DNA of 64,000 nucleotides from Ptiloglossa arizonensis (lineage: Eukaryota; Arthropoda; Insecta; Hymenoptera; Colletidae): positions 9,143,105 through 9,207,104 of the forward strand of contig NC_135052.1 of the NCBI RefSeq assembly GCF_051014685.1, read 5' to 3'. The notes under the pieces were generated by a model that worked only from the letters and a program-made list of their open reading frames with translations, was not told where the DNA came from and ran no database searches. The translations under genes were made by a program, and so were the position numbers. Below are positions 50,712 through 62,119 of this stretch, piece after piece; position 1 is the stretch's first letter; each line of letters begins with the position of its first letter.

Positions 50712-50822
50712 ATATAAAAAAACATCAGTGACTTTGAAAGCTCGTAAAAATCGACCGTTCCCGATCAAACTTTTCCTTCGAAAGCGAACAATATCGTTTC
50801 GAGGCATCTTTTCGTATCCTCG
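50712..50822 (-). repeat. Dispersed repeat family B, copy 3 (inverted)
   Basis: The reverse complement contains GAGCTTTCAAAGTCACTGAT, matching the CGAGATTTCAAAGTCATTGAT end of copy 1. It also has GGATACGAAAAGATGCCTCG, which aligns with GCGATACGACGAAATATCTT. It is the most diverged of the three copies. Confidence 0.4.
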
Positions 50823-51049
50823 GAAATATAATACATCGACCTCTGTACCATCTGTCTCGTTTGTATTAACGATAAAAAAGAACAAGTCGAAGATTTTCGT
50901 TCCGCTCGAGACGATCCTCGTTTACCAATAACCGAGCGATACGGAATGTTCGATAGCCCACTTGGAAACGTTCGTAAAAATTCATAGAAAGAATCGAACT
51001 CGTAAAAACTCGGTAACATCTGTTTCGTAAATTCGAATCGATGGAAACA

Positions 51050-53357
51050 TTTTATACCGCCTCTTATTCAAACAATACCGGAAGCTGGTACACGCGCGCG
51101 GACGTACGAGCGCGATCGTAAAGAGAGCTGTAAAATTTCATTGTTCCGCGAATAGCGAAACGGGGGGCGTTGGGGTGTCGATAATGTTGCACAAAATGGA
51201 ACAACTAACTGGGTTTACGGCAACGAGTAATCCCGTACTTGGAAAATCGGTTGTTAGTCTCGAGAAACGAATCGATTCGTTAGAGATCCGCTCGGAACGA
51301 TTTACTCGCGAAGACGATGGACAGTCCCGCGCCTCGAAGGAACCACGAGCAAGGGGAGGACACGAGGAAAACCGTCGGAAGAATATTAGATTTCCGTTTG
51401 GAAATCTAACGAACGAAAACTCACGAACGGAGAAGCGTCGTAACAATCGCCAAGAACTATCGAAGATCGAGAGATCGTCTCGACGGTGGCAGTACCTACG
51501 AGCAGCTTGATATTCGTCCGACGCGCGCCACGGAGCCCGTCTGCGTATGGACGCGGAATAAATTATCCTGATGTCTGTCCCTCTTCTTTCCCTCTGTCGA
51601 TCCCTTTCTCTCTCCCTCTCTATCTCTCTCTTTCCCTCTGTGTTTTTCTTCTTCTTCTTCTTCTTCGTCTTCGTCCTCCTCTTCTTCTTCTTCTTCTTCT
51701 TCTTCTTTCCTCGCCTCTTTCTCTTACGATCTTTCTCCCACCGGTGTTTATAATGATTTCTCCTTCGTAGTGGTGGGACGATACCGGAAGTGAAGTCAGT
51801 ACGGCGGAACCAGACGTTCACTCAATGGAAAGTTTGAGTTCTTTCAGTACGTTCAAGAAGGCTCGAGCGTAGATCGGAGTTCCGCTCGCGTGGAAAATCC
51901 GCTTCTTTCGCTAGGTGCACAGCATTCTTGCTCGCGACTCGCGCGTGCACGGAAGAAACTCGAAGAACCGGAGAAACTCCTGGCAGTCGCTCGTCCTCGC
52001 GGATCGCTTCTTTCTTCGCGTATCAGCGTCGCGCGTTCGCCCTCCTGAAAGACACAGGGCCATTCTTTTGAAATACTGTGGAAAAGCATCGAAACCCCGC
52101 GGGAACGTATCCGGCACGTGTATCCTCTACGATTCACCCGTGGTCTGTGTACGTGTGTGTGCGTGCGCGCGTGTTTTTCTCTTTTCTTTTTTTTTCTGCC
52201 TTCTTTTTATCATCGTTATTATTATCCTTTCGTTCGTGCCACGAGTAGACCGGTCCGGACGTCGACGGTCGAACATCTTCGACGAGGAGAACCGGACGCG
52301 AGGAAAGTAAATTTTCTCGCGGAATGGTGTTTTTCCTCCTCGGTGTCGTCGAGTGCGAAGAAAAAGGGAACGGGATCGTGGCAGGGACGATCGTTCGACT
52401 CGAAGAGTGGCTCGAGCTTGGAAATTTGATATCTAAACCCGACTCGATGAAAGTCGAATCGGCACGCTTTGGAGGGAAATTTTCTTTATTTCCGTCGAAA
52501 TCGATCGCCTTTCAACGGCGGTCGGAGAAGAGTAACGAGGAAACGTTTAGATTTATAGACACGAGACCGGGTGTTTATATCACGCGAGTGAAGGATCGCG
52601 ATAATTAAACGAAGAGCGGTGAAATATCTGCTACCGAGAGTAAACGGGACGAAATCTTATTATGTTCAGCTGTCTCCTCGAGGCATGATTCATTCGCAAC
52701 GTTTATTCGCGCTGTAAAACTCCGTGGCGAATACGTATACCGGCCTCGTGTTCCGTATCGAACGTTCGACGAAAGTAAGGCGAAAGAAACATGTACAAAG
52801 TGAAATCATCGTGCAATGTGGTGCATCGTGTGGCCGAGACCGATTTAGAATATTTTAGAAAACGAAACCAGAGACGATACTAACGAACGGTCACAGTTTT
52901 TACGGGACTCTTGCTCGGTGTTCACCGATTGAATCGCTTTAATCGCGATCGAACGATCCCAGGAGTAGTAATATTTTCGCAAGATTCGTTCTTCGTATCG
53001 TCGAAAATGAAACGCGGGGGAACGTCGGATCATCAAGGACGACGTTTAAACGAGGCAATTATGGGAAAAAAAGTATCGAACACGGACAAGATGCAGTCCC
53101 GTTTCACCGTCTAGCTTCGCGGTTGGCTGTTAATTTTCAGCGTTTTCAGCGAAATCAGAGAGAAGATACTTTCACTTCGGTCTCGCGCGTGTTTCTCGAT
53201 TAAAACGTTCGGAACACCATTGAAAAACGTTCACCGATGGATCGGTGACAAGGTGGCAAGGTGTTGTTGTTCGAGACAGAGGATGATGCATTCGTGAAAG
53301 AAGTGTTCCGGGGTTGAAAGGAAGGGTTTTGGTGCATTTACCGAGAGCATAATTCAG
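51050..53357 (+). promoter_or_regulatory. CpG island upstream of exon d; candidate alternative promoter and 5'UTR
   Basis: This is 2.3 kb of CpG-dense DNA directly upstream of the MVSQ exon. It contains numerous overlapping ORFs on both strands; the longest (minus, 227 codons) is a Lys/Arg tract from the CT-rich repeat. A plus-strand ORF at 52324-52608 begins MVFFLLGVVECEEKGNG and would be an upstream ORF if transcripts start here; no domain is seen. Transcripts initiating in this island could read through into exon d and use its ATG at 53360. No TATA box was found. Confidence 0.45.
51560..51732. repeat. CT-rich tract with (TTC)n microsatellite
   Basis: Irregular CT repeats pass into two blocks of TTC/CTT trinucleotides (about 51647-51707) interrupted by GTC. 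It generates long Ser/Leu/Phe and Lys/Arg ORFs that are not genes. Confidence 0.95.
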
Positions 53358-53441
53358 AGATGGTTAGCCAACACGCGATGGCCACCACCGTTCGCAAAGT
53401 CAAGCAGGAGAATCGTCTCAGGCGACAAAATCAGAACCAAG
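53358..53441 (+). CDS. Exon d of the long gene, possible alternative start
   Basis: This 84-bp exon lies between a modest acceptor (ATAATTCAG) and donor GTATAG. It starts AG, which with the C left by exon c makes Gln, followed by ATG at 53360. It reads MVSQHAMATTVRKVKQ and then ENRLRRQNQNQ. It ends in phase 1 with G, which with AT from the 56680 exon makes Asp. The segment is basic and Gln/Asn-rich, probably helical and cytoplasmic or nuclear. With G at -3 and +4 the ATG is a credible start for transcripts from the island just upstream. The phase is symmetric (1/1), so the exon is skippable. The gene is not recognised. Confidence 0.6.
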
Positions 53442-55564
53442 GTATAGAAATAGATAAAACGTGTGCATGCAAACCGCCACTAAGGGAGACCGTAAAACCG
53501 CATCCACCGGAGACTTGTATTTGTAGGTTGAAACGATTAGATAACTTTCCTGTTAAATTAGAGTTAATTGCGGCGTTCGTTAGCAGATTATACCGATTAC
53601 CGACTTAACCGAGAAACGAAGAAATTTGTTTTCTTCGTAACCCTCGAAGAGGTATTAAATTCTTCGCATTACTTTATCTTCTCGCGGTATTCATTCGCCG
53701 ATGTCTTGCAAATTATTTGCGCTTGTCCGTTAACGTTATCGTTAAAGATGACATTCTTTAACGAAATTTAATTTCTCTAATCGAACTCACTCTTTCGCGC
53801 GAAGTGTACTTACTTGCGCGTTTCGTTACGTTGACGTACGTAAATTTCGAATATTATTCGCAGTTTCGGGAAAATATACGAAGCACAGGAACGAATCGAA
53901 AGAGTATAATGAATAGTGAAGAGAAGGAACGGACAGAATAAAGAAAGCTCGAAATGCAACGTGTTCGAATAGTTTGAGACCGTTAGTGTGTCCTGTCTTT
54001 TGCAGAATTTAACTATGAAATATAAGTACATTGGAATCTTCAAATTTTATAATCGAAGTACAGTACAGAGGAGATACGTGTATACGTAATTTATGTTTAT
54101 TTAATATTTTTCATTAAATACAATTACGCAATCTTTCTATTAGAAGCAGCTGTTGACGAAACAGTTGGAAAGTTTGTATTACACGGAATTTGATTGCGCA
54201 TCGTACTTTCCTACTACAGAATTTATTAAATATTGCAAGGCAAGGCAAGAAGAAATATCATTGAAATGGCGAAATTACATTACGTAGTATTCCACCCAAA
54301 CAATTTTATGCAACGGCGAAGAATGTTAGGAAAATTAGTTCTTCGACATTGAAATAAAATATGGAAGTAGAAATTACAGTTGAAATCGTTGAAAAAATTC
54401 TTTTCGATCCAATTATTCTATTATGAACTTTACACAAATATAAACTTCTGTTTGCGGTTATACACGTACGTATCTTATAATATTCATCGAATTATTATTT
54501 TTACCGCTCCTTTGAGAGTAATTACATTACGTTCGAGAGGCAAGAAGTTAAAATTCTGTTTGATTTGAAACTTACCGTAAGTATAAAGTAAAAGGAACTA
54601 TAATTATCGCGAATGAATCGCGATGTTTTTTTATTATCGAGAATATTGATTTCCTGGGTAATGATAATTGTTAAATTGAGGCTTGAAGCAAAATCCTGTA
54701 ATTTGTACATTTAGTAATCCGAAAGTAGATTACCCAGTAATTAATTATTCTTTACAAACATTCTTCATACACCGTGATTTTTGGTGTAACAAAATGCGCA
54801 GGAAGTATAAAGGAATTTGAATTTACAAATATTCATTAACTCCATTACGGTAACGCCAATTATTTTCTCGCGGTAAAAGACACCTAACTAATTTTCTATG
54901 GTCTATACGTCGAAATACGCTGGAACTAAATGTACCTTTACGCGCAGGTGAGCTTCGACTTAATTACGACTAACTGTATACGATTAATTTGCGTTGCAAT
55001 TACTCTTTCATTAGGGACCAATGCTGCTCATTTCTTGTATCTTCGCGAATATTTCAAACGAATCAATTAAAGCACATATTTCATGCAAATCTTAAACGTT
55101 ATGAGACTCGTGATGTTGAACAGCAGCGTCGAAGAACATGTATAATTTGAAACGTTTCATCAGAGAAACATTTACAATTTAAAACATTTCATCGTTCGCG
55201 ACGGAGTATTCTCTTCGCTTTTCGAAAAATATTCTCAGTGCATACCTTTTCGTTTATTAAATCGTATGGAAATTATTATTTTACGATCGCCCATTCTCGA
55301 GTGAAATCTCTGAAATTAAAAGGCATGTAAGTTCATTACCATCTTGTGTGTATTTTTATCCAATGATATTTTTGCGAAAATTAAAAAATTTTAATTTTTC
55401 TACGTGCATAAGTATCGAGTGGAAAGTCTTGCGGTCTGCGTGGTTTTCTTGCAGATGGAGCAATGACAATTTAATTACTTTTCGGTCGTACAGGGCTATA
55501 CATAGCCGCTCAAGAACATTTGCTCCAATTTACCCCTCTAAATAATTGCTGTTATAGCTTTTAA
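53442..55564. other. Intron, no further exon supported
   Basis: AT-rich DNA. A donor-like GTGAGC at 54948 follows a tiny ORF (MYLYAQ) without other support. The first 330 bp are still CpG-rich. Confidence 0.45.
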
Positions 55565-55640
55565 ATGTTAAATTTATCGGTTATGTACGAGCCACTCTGG
55601 GACTAATTGCGAATGAAACATGTATAGACGAGGAGGGACT
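55565..55640 (+). repeat. Upstream copy of the exon-e intron/exon junction
   Basis: This 76-bp segment matches 56613-56692 at roughly 80% identity. Shared runs include TGTTAAATTTATCG, GGGACTAATTGCGAA and GAAACATGT, then GAGGAGGGACT inside the exon. It covers the putative branch point (CTAAT), the acceptor and the first codons of exon e. Similarity ends abruptly after GGGACT. Confidence 0.8.
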
Positions 55641-55722
55641 GTTAAGTGACCAGAAAGCTTTCGAGGTTTTCTGCAATAACAAAATTCAAAGACAGTCCCT
55701 TGGAAAGGAACAGATTGATTAA
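55628..55722 (+). CDS. Candidate alternative terminal exon (e'), or decayed exon copy
   Basis: In the duplicated junction an AG acceptor (TGTATAG) is followed by AC, which with the G of exon d gives Asp in the same phase as exon e. The frame reads DEEGLLSDQKAFEVF, continues to QSLGKEQID, and ends in TAA at 55720. It is open for 31 codons after Asp with varied codon use, so splicing exon d to it would give a shorter C-terminus sharing only DEEGL with the long form. Against it, the pyrimidine tract is poor (TTCC has become A/T) and a 95-bp open frame is not rare. It may equally be a decayed exon copy. Confidence 0.35.
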
Positions 55723-56612
55723 TTCTGTGTAATTTACATTAATTTGATACGCATCCATAATTCAAGTTCCGACAATGTCAGGCTAGAAGAAATTCCGAGT
55801 TATCAGATTCAGCGGTATCGATAAAAACAGCGTATCGTTTCCTCTCGCTGCTCAACGCTTGGCGAACATTGCATTAAAGTTGCATATACTCTATGGTCAT
55901 TGTACAGTACTAACCCTGGACGATATTGGATAACCTAGCCATAATTGGTCACTGGACTTGCCGTCGTATAAATTCACGTTCAGTTAAAAAACGTTATGTA
56001 CTTCCATTTAATAGAGTGGACGTGACTTTGAGAGCTCAGAAACGCCCACACCTGGTACAAACCTGTGCTCAATCGCAAGGTGTCCCACACGAAAGGAAAT
56101 CAGTTTCGTTCGAAATCTTTACTCGAATCAGCGATAATCGTTGAAACAATCCCGTTGAAAAGATTCCATTCTATCATTTGAATTCAATAATTAATTATTC
56201 ACAAAATAATCGATAGAAATATTTCATACCCTCGTTAACGTTAAAACTGGACGACAAATTACCATTCACGAATAAACAAACTAATATCGATTCTACTTTA
56301 AATGGGTTCAAGTTTGCGATAAGTGCAATGAAAAAATTAAATACTTTTAACAAATAGTCTCTAATGAAAACCAATTGGCGTCAACTCTTGGAGGGAATCT
56401 CCCGAGTTGTTCGTAAAATTTATCGGGCAATAGTGTCTCCCGTAGATAAAATATTCCTCGTTGGTATACGACTGGTATTACGCCCCAGCCCCTGAAGTAT
56501 TAAACCATCGCCGCTAATAACCATCCGGGTGCAGATACGGTGTTAAACGGGCGCATAAATAAAGAAAGTATGCCAGTGTGCCTTGTCTAAGTGACCAAAG
56601 CCGTAGTTTTCG
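55723..56612. other. Intron between the duplicated junctions
   Basis: Mixed DNA with no exon supported. A chance ORF lies at 55926-56144. Confidence 0.45.
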
Positions 56613-56679
56613 GCTGTTAAATTTATCGATTATGCGCGAACCATCCGGGGACTAATTGCGAACGAAACATGTGTTCCAG

Positions 56680-56963
56680 ATGAGGAGGGACTTTACAAAC
56701 CTGTACCGCCACCGAAACCGGTGCCGAACAATCAGAAGAACCAGAACGACCAGCAGGAGAGCAGGGTGCAGACGGTAGCTGAGCTATCGTCACGGACGAC
56801 TTCCGGCATAGAAAGAAACGCCACGCTGGACGACAGTCAGCTTCGAAGTTCCGGGCAGAACCTTGCACCGGACTACAGGATGCCACCGCTCTACGGGGAG
56901 GAACAGAGCTCAAGTCAGACTCAACAGGCCGCAAATCTACAGACACATAGCAGCAAGTTTCCG
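56680..56963 (+). CDS. Exon e: proline- and Gln/Ser-rich coding exon with SH3-ligand-like motif
   Basis: This is the best protein-like segment in the window: 94 full codons, GC-rich with even codon use. It lies between acceptor TGTTCCAG (56679) and donor GTACGT. It starts in phase 1 and reads EEGLYKPVPPPKPVPNN, then a polar NQKNQNDQQES run, TVAELSSRTTSG, APDYRMPPLYGEE, and a Gln/Ser tail ending HSSKFP in phase 0. KPVPPPKP fits proline-rich SH3-binding motifs, and the rest looks intrinsically disordered, as in cytoplasmic tails or scaffold linkers. It joins exon d in phase. I considered junctional scaffolds of the ZO-1/polychaetoid type and receptor cytoplasmic tails, but cannot assign a family. 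The coding call is strong; identity is unknown. Confidence 0.7.
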
Positions 56964-59900
56964 GTACGTTTTCAAAGAAGAATATTATGCAGTTCCGTGC
57001 ACGAGGTTTTCGATTGGTTCGCAACCGTGCAGTTTTGTTCCACTCGATAAAACCGAGTACAACATTCTTAGCCGACATGGATCTACGAGATCCCTTCGAG
57101 GTAAACAGTTATTTTCTATTTCAATAACGGAAGTTGTTCAACCGCGTCTATTATTAACATCTTGGTCACCACAATCACCTGATTTAAAACGGGATAGAAC
57201 CAGTCTTACCCATGCGTCACTTGCACTGTGTATACTCTACATCACTGGCATACGGTGCGGTATCTTTCCAATGGAAAAATAATCGTATATCCAATTATTT
57301 ATATATTTCCTGGACAGTAGCAGCGGTGGAAAATTACTATCTCAATTTTTAAACTTCGGAGGGCTGACCTGTATCGAATTGAATCTGGTAAATTTCAGAA
57401 ACAGAGCTTCCGAAAGCTTGTACGATCTTGCATATTCGAGGCCATTTTGAAAATAAGTTTCATTTCACATTTATCGATATTTCGTCCTCGTTACGGTCGC
57501 TCTGTCGATCTTCCGAAGATCGATCAACGATCGAAATATTTGAACATTTTAGTATCGCGTAGAGTGAAACGAATTTTCGCGAAAAAGGAAGAAAGAACTT
57601 TCCTTAATTTGTTCGCAATTAACCATGGCAAACATCGACAGTGGATGTGTACCATTAGTGGCATGTAGGTAGTCGTGGGGGGGTATAACAGGAATATAGA
57701 AAGAATAACATAGGCGGTTCTACGCGATGCAACCGCGTCACGGGCAGTGGCAGTGTGTTAATTAACGATACGCCGTGTACATTAATTCCATGTGCGCGGA
57801 AAGCGTGTGTGCGTACCCAACCACGGTAGCTTCGCCATATACGAGCAGGGCACACGCTGGAAACTTTTGTTAGAGACGCCACATAGGCGTGCCGGGTGAA
57901 TTTTATTACCGCCGATAACGTGACGGGTTCTCCAAGGTGTAACAGGCTGAATATGGCGATTCCAGTCTCGGACTTTGATGCACCTTCGTACGGTGACTGG
58001 ACTCGCTTCAGTCCCGATGAAACAACAAGAAGAAGAAAAAAGAAAAAGAAGAAAAGAAAAGAAAAACCTGAAGAAGAAAAAAAAGAAACAACACCACGGT
58101 TAGAAGTCAAGGCGTAGCGCTTTATTCGGTATGGGCTGCCGCGACTTTCTAAGCTTCTTCTGGCTTCTTTGCCCGCGTAATTCCTTTTAATTGCGGGTTT
58201 CTCTCGGCGAAGTGCCTAATAGTAGATCTCGTTCGCGATTTCTATGGCGCAAAGCGAGCGTTCGTGTAATTCGTTTGCGTGAGGCGTGCACAACGGTGGA
58301 AATTTGCTTTTAACTCCTCGCGATACGAAATTGCACGGTGTCAAATGGAAGCTTCAACCCCGTTTACCAAATTGAAACGGGTGCTGGTCGTGAAGGTGTA
58401 CACCTCGGTGAAAAGTACAGTCGGAAGGACGTACACAGGGTGTCTCGATCGGTGAGGCTATCGACGAGAATCGTCGTTTCTGGATCGCGGTACAAATCGA
58501 AAATTTAAAACGAAACGAACGCATTCTTTGCCACGGTTTCATTTCGTAACGATTCCTTTCGAATAATTAACGATAACTAGAAACTTCTCGGAACGTTAAT
58601 ACGGAAGATATCGAATACGCGGAGGAAGCATTTAACTTGATTCAATTTGTAGATTGCGTGTCACGGCTCTTTCATATTTATCTAACGAGGTTCCAGTGTA
58701 CGTGTAATAACGGAATATTTAATACTTTGCGCCGATTTAGAGGAAAACGGATCCCCGGCCAGTTAGGAATCTGGTATAAATAAGATTACGTGAAAATTGT
58801 GGTGTCAGATGATGTAACTTAAATACAGAATGTATTCCGTTACGAAATATTCATAGCAAAATTACACGTTCTGAAGGCCATTTTGGTGAAACAAGTTCTA
58901 ATAAATGCATGCCCGCAGGTGATTTTAGAGTTACGAGTACTATCATACGACTTGTAGTAGCCACTGGTTAGCAAGACAGACAGATATAGATATATCTACA
59001 TAATACAACGTCGGAGTATTTTTAACCAATTCTAACGAATCAGCTTTGTAACTCGATCTGAACTTTTTGCTTTTCATAATGTTATCCAACGGTTATTATT
59101 CCCGTGCTTTTAAACTGAAAATAACTTTCGTAATTTCTCTAGCACATGTATGTGGTAAAATTGTTAGCATCAATACGATATACATTGCTGTAACATTATG
59201 AAAAGAGGGTGCTTGATATAGCGGATAGAATTTTATAAATACTCGGTTAATTTTCATTGGAACTCTGTTTTGAACGTAAATTTTGTCGAGCATATCGTAA
59301 AAGATAGGAAAGATATTGTAAAAATTAATTTTACGAATAGTAAGTGTAAATGTATCGTATTTTTCAAAGTTTCTCGTGTTAACTATTTGGAAGTTAAGTA
59401 TTTCAAAATACAGGTCGCTCTAAAATAAATAGTACCCGCTTCAGGGATGAATTTAGCGCTCAAAAATAATGAAAGACACTTCTGCAAATATATGTTCTAT
59501 TCAACCTCGGTTTCAAGTTACAGACAAATTAATCCGATGTAATTGATTGTTAACTAACAACGGTCGATATTTCAGTTACTGATGATTATTCTGTAAACTC
59601 TGTAGCTTTGACGATACGACCATTACAAACAATCGAATGAAATCAATCGTGCAATATCGTTCGGTAAGTTGTCACGATTTTTCTCCCGGAAGATCGCGAA
59701 ATTATCTCGACGATTTCTCAAGACTGTTCGCACCTTGTTAATTGTAACTCACCGATTAGCTCAACGTACATACGATAGAGATAACGGCAACACAATTTTC
59801 CATACCTGTCTCGCAAGTGGTCACATCGTCGCGACTCAACGTGCAACAACTTCTCAATACATACCGCGTTTATCTTAATTCGTCGAAACGGTTATCGCAA

Positions 59901-60912
59901 CGCAAACATCGTTACAACTCGAAAAGAAAGGCCACGGTGTACGTTTACGCGAAATAACTTTATTATTTCCAAAGGTTCTCGACTTATTCCCGATGTGGGT
60001 CGCAGATATATTATTGGACACCTTGTATATGAAAAATACGTTCCTAGGAGCATTGACATTCCTTTCAAAAGGAATGCGAGTAGTTTACTCGCCTACCATC
60101 CCGGAATAGTCCATTTTTCCTCGGATACAAGCTCGCAGCTTGGTCCTTTTTCTCCGAAGATAAGCAACAACTTCACCGGTTGCTGAGTCCTTTTATGGCA
60201 GGCGCGATGCGTGTGAGAAAATGTAGACGGTTTCACGAATTAAATGGACATGAGAACACATCGAATGAATTGTTGGAAATCAAATCTTCATCCTTTGTTT
60301 GTAAGGTTAATGAAAATCAGGTCGGCGGATTCATTAATTCGACGCTTCGGTTGTGTTCAAGTTTATAACAGTGACTGCGTCCAACGGAGATGCAGTTTCG
60401 TGCTCTTGAGCGAGGTCGTATTTTAAACGATCGTACAATTATTCAATATTTTCCGCGCAACGTCGATTCAAATTCGAACAAGTAACGCAAATGATAATTA
60501 TTTCCAACGCGTCGAGCACTTCCCTCGTTGTACCAAAAAATTTTAATAACGGAATCATCGATAGATCGACAATGACTTTTATCAACATCGCTACTGTATT
60601 CGTTTTTAGGGCGAATTATGCAGAACGTTATAAGAATTAAATCGATAAGTCGATTGCTCTTTCTAATGTTTGCTACTTTCCGTACTATTACCTGGTTCTG
60701 GTATGCGCAATATCTGTTTTTTTTTTTTTGAAATTCAAACACTGAGTACGATAATACAAACCGAACGATGTTTAATTGTCAATTATGGATACACATATTT
60801 GTAGGAGACGAGTTCTTTGTAACACGCGCGTATATATTATCAGCTGTCAGAAATGATTTCCTTGTTACGTAACATGTTCCACTTCTTGTAATGCATAATC
60901 AATACTTTCGAG
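56964..60912. other. Downstream DNA, next exon not identified
   Basis: An acceptor at 57397 (GGTAAATTTCAG) is followed in phase 0 by a frame open to TAG at 57666 (beginning KQSFRKLVRSC). It matches the outgoing phase of exon e, but its codons are unremarkable and chance ORFs of this size are common here. A purine-rich block at 58028-58090 (Lys/Glu codons on plus, poly-Phe on minus) is low complexity. A CAGGGTGTC motif near 58436 resembles a TE end. The remainder shows nothing. Confidence 0.4.
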
Positions 60913-61257
60913 TCAGTTAGACGTATCAGTGATGAATAACGTAAATAATAATGTATAGCCACTCACGCTGACAACTTGACTCCGTAGAGTTAAATAGCTT
61001 TCTATCCGTTCTAGGATGTTGCCTTTGAAATTGTGGCCGCTGAGTTTTGCAATTAATAAATCATATTTAACTGTATCAAACTTTCTTAATACCAGTGTAT
61101 AAGGTATCAATTTGATTGCGTCACCGAGGAACAGTTGAAACATAAGAGGAAAAAGATAGTAACCACAGAGTGTCCATGAATGAAGTTGCTCGTCACAGAT
61201 CGCATTAGCGATAAGATGTGACAACTTTGTAGCGACAATTCTCTCGTATATCTTCGA
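60913..61257 (-). mobile_element. Non-LTR retrotransposon reverse transcriptase fragment (jockey-like)
   Basis: An open frame of 115 codons on the minus strand aligns with LINE reverse transcriptase. SKIYERIVATKLSHLI matches the KI.E.I...L motif and CDEQLHSW matches the SDEQ.GF region. RKFDTVKYDLLIAKL corresponds to motif A (SKAFDTV.H.LLL.KL) with its catalytic Asp. ILERIESYLTLRSQVVSVSG matches the IL.WI.SYL..R.Q.V.V.G motif. TLLFTLFITDTSN then matches LLF.LFIND. The usual VPQGS..GP stretch between the last two has been deleted in frame. The YADD motif, endonuclease and tail are absent, so this is a short dead fragment. Confidence 0.8.
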
Positions 61258-62052
61258 CCTGATGCTTTAATAATAAAAATGGTCCATTGTTCGGTCAACT
61301 GGAGCAGTTCACTTAACGTGAACTATGCGTTTTCGTGAGTTACGCGAATTTAAACTTCATCGAATAAAAGAATATTAATTTCAACAATCAGAAGCGCAAC
61401 GAAACATCGTGGATAAATTTCGTTTGCAATTTAATTATACGTTTTTGCAAACGTGATGAAAAATCATGGACAAATTCTGATCTCGATCGTAATTGTAATC
61501 GAAAATGTTGTACGAGTTTCGTTCGAGATGACCGCAAATTACATCTGGGTCATCTCATGGACCGTGACCGAAATCTCGGTAATAATTTCTTCAGTGTCCG
61601 TCCTTCTGGTATTTTAAATATTCAAAATATGCATTTCCCGTTACAAATTTTACATAATAATTTATTCCATTACACGAGCAACCAAACGTTTGAATATCGT
61701 CGGATTATTGGTAATTAACTATGGTTCCGATGTCGGTAAAATATGTCAAACAATTTTGCGTACCGACACCGATGGAACAGCTTCTTAAATATTATTTCAT
61801 TTAAACAAAGTTATCTAAATAATTGTTCCCGATAGTTTTTTCTTTTTCTAATGTGTCCAGCATTGGAAATAAGAAGGAAAGCGGTTCGATCGAAAATAAC
61901 CATGTTAAGAAAAATACGCTAAACAGTTCAAGGTGACTAGGAGAATTGAATGTAGGACGACTATTAAATTTATCGTTACAATTTTGATTTTGTTTCGTTC
62001 GTGGAATACCGGGTGATAAGCAATCCGCTTTTACGTTAATCATTCGCTTGCT
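61258..62052. other. No gene seen
   Basis: The first 40 bp may still belong to the retroelement (a degenerate RPIS-like stretch). The rest is AT-rich. Confidence 0.4.
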
Positions 62053-62119
62053 GGAAAAATCGATTACTCGAACATCCTGTTCCCCGACTGGTTCGGATAA
62101 TCAAGGTTCCATCGTACTG
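62053..62119 (-). mobile_element. pogo/Tigger-like terminal fragment, second copy
   Basis: The reverse complement begins CAGTACGATGGAACCTTGAT and continues TATCCGAACCAGTCGGGGAA, matching the 31293 copy block by block. CAGT followed by GGAACCT.GATTATCCG is the typical terminus of pogo/Tigger-type elements. Only the end is present. Confidence 0.55.

Noticed and set aside
51138..51821. 227-codon minus-strand ORF
   Set aside because: Its core is the complement of the CT/TTC microsatellite (Lys/Arg tracts); the rest is stop-poor CpG island sequence.
57655..58110. 151-codon minus ORF with a poly-Phe run
   Set aside because: Driven by the purine-rich tract at 58028-58090 read in reverse.
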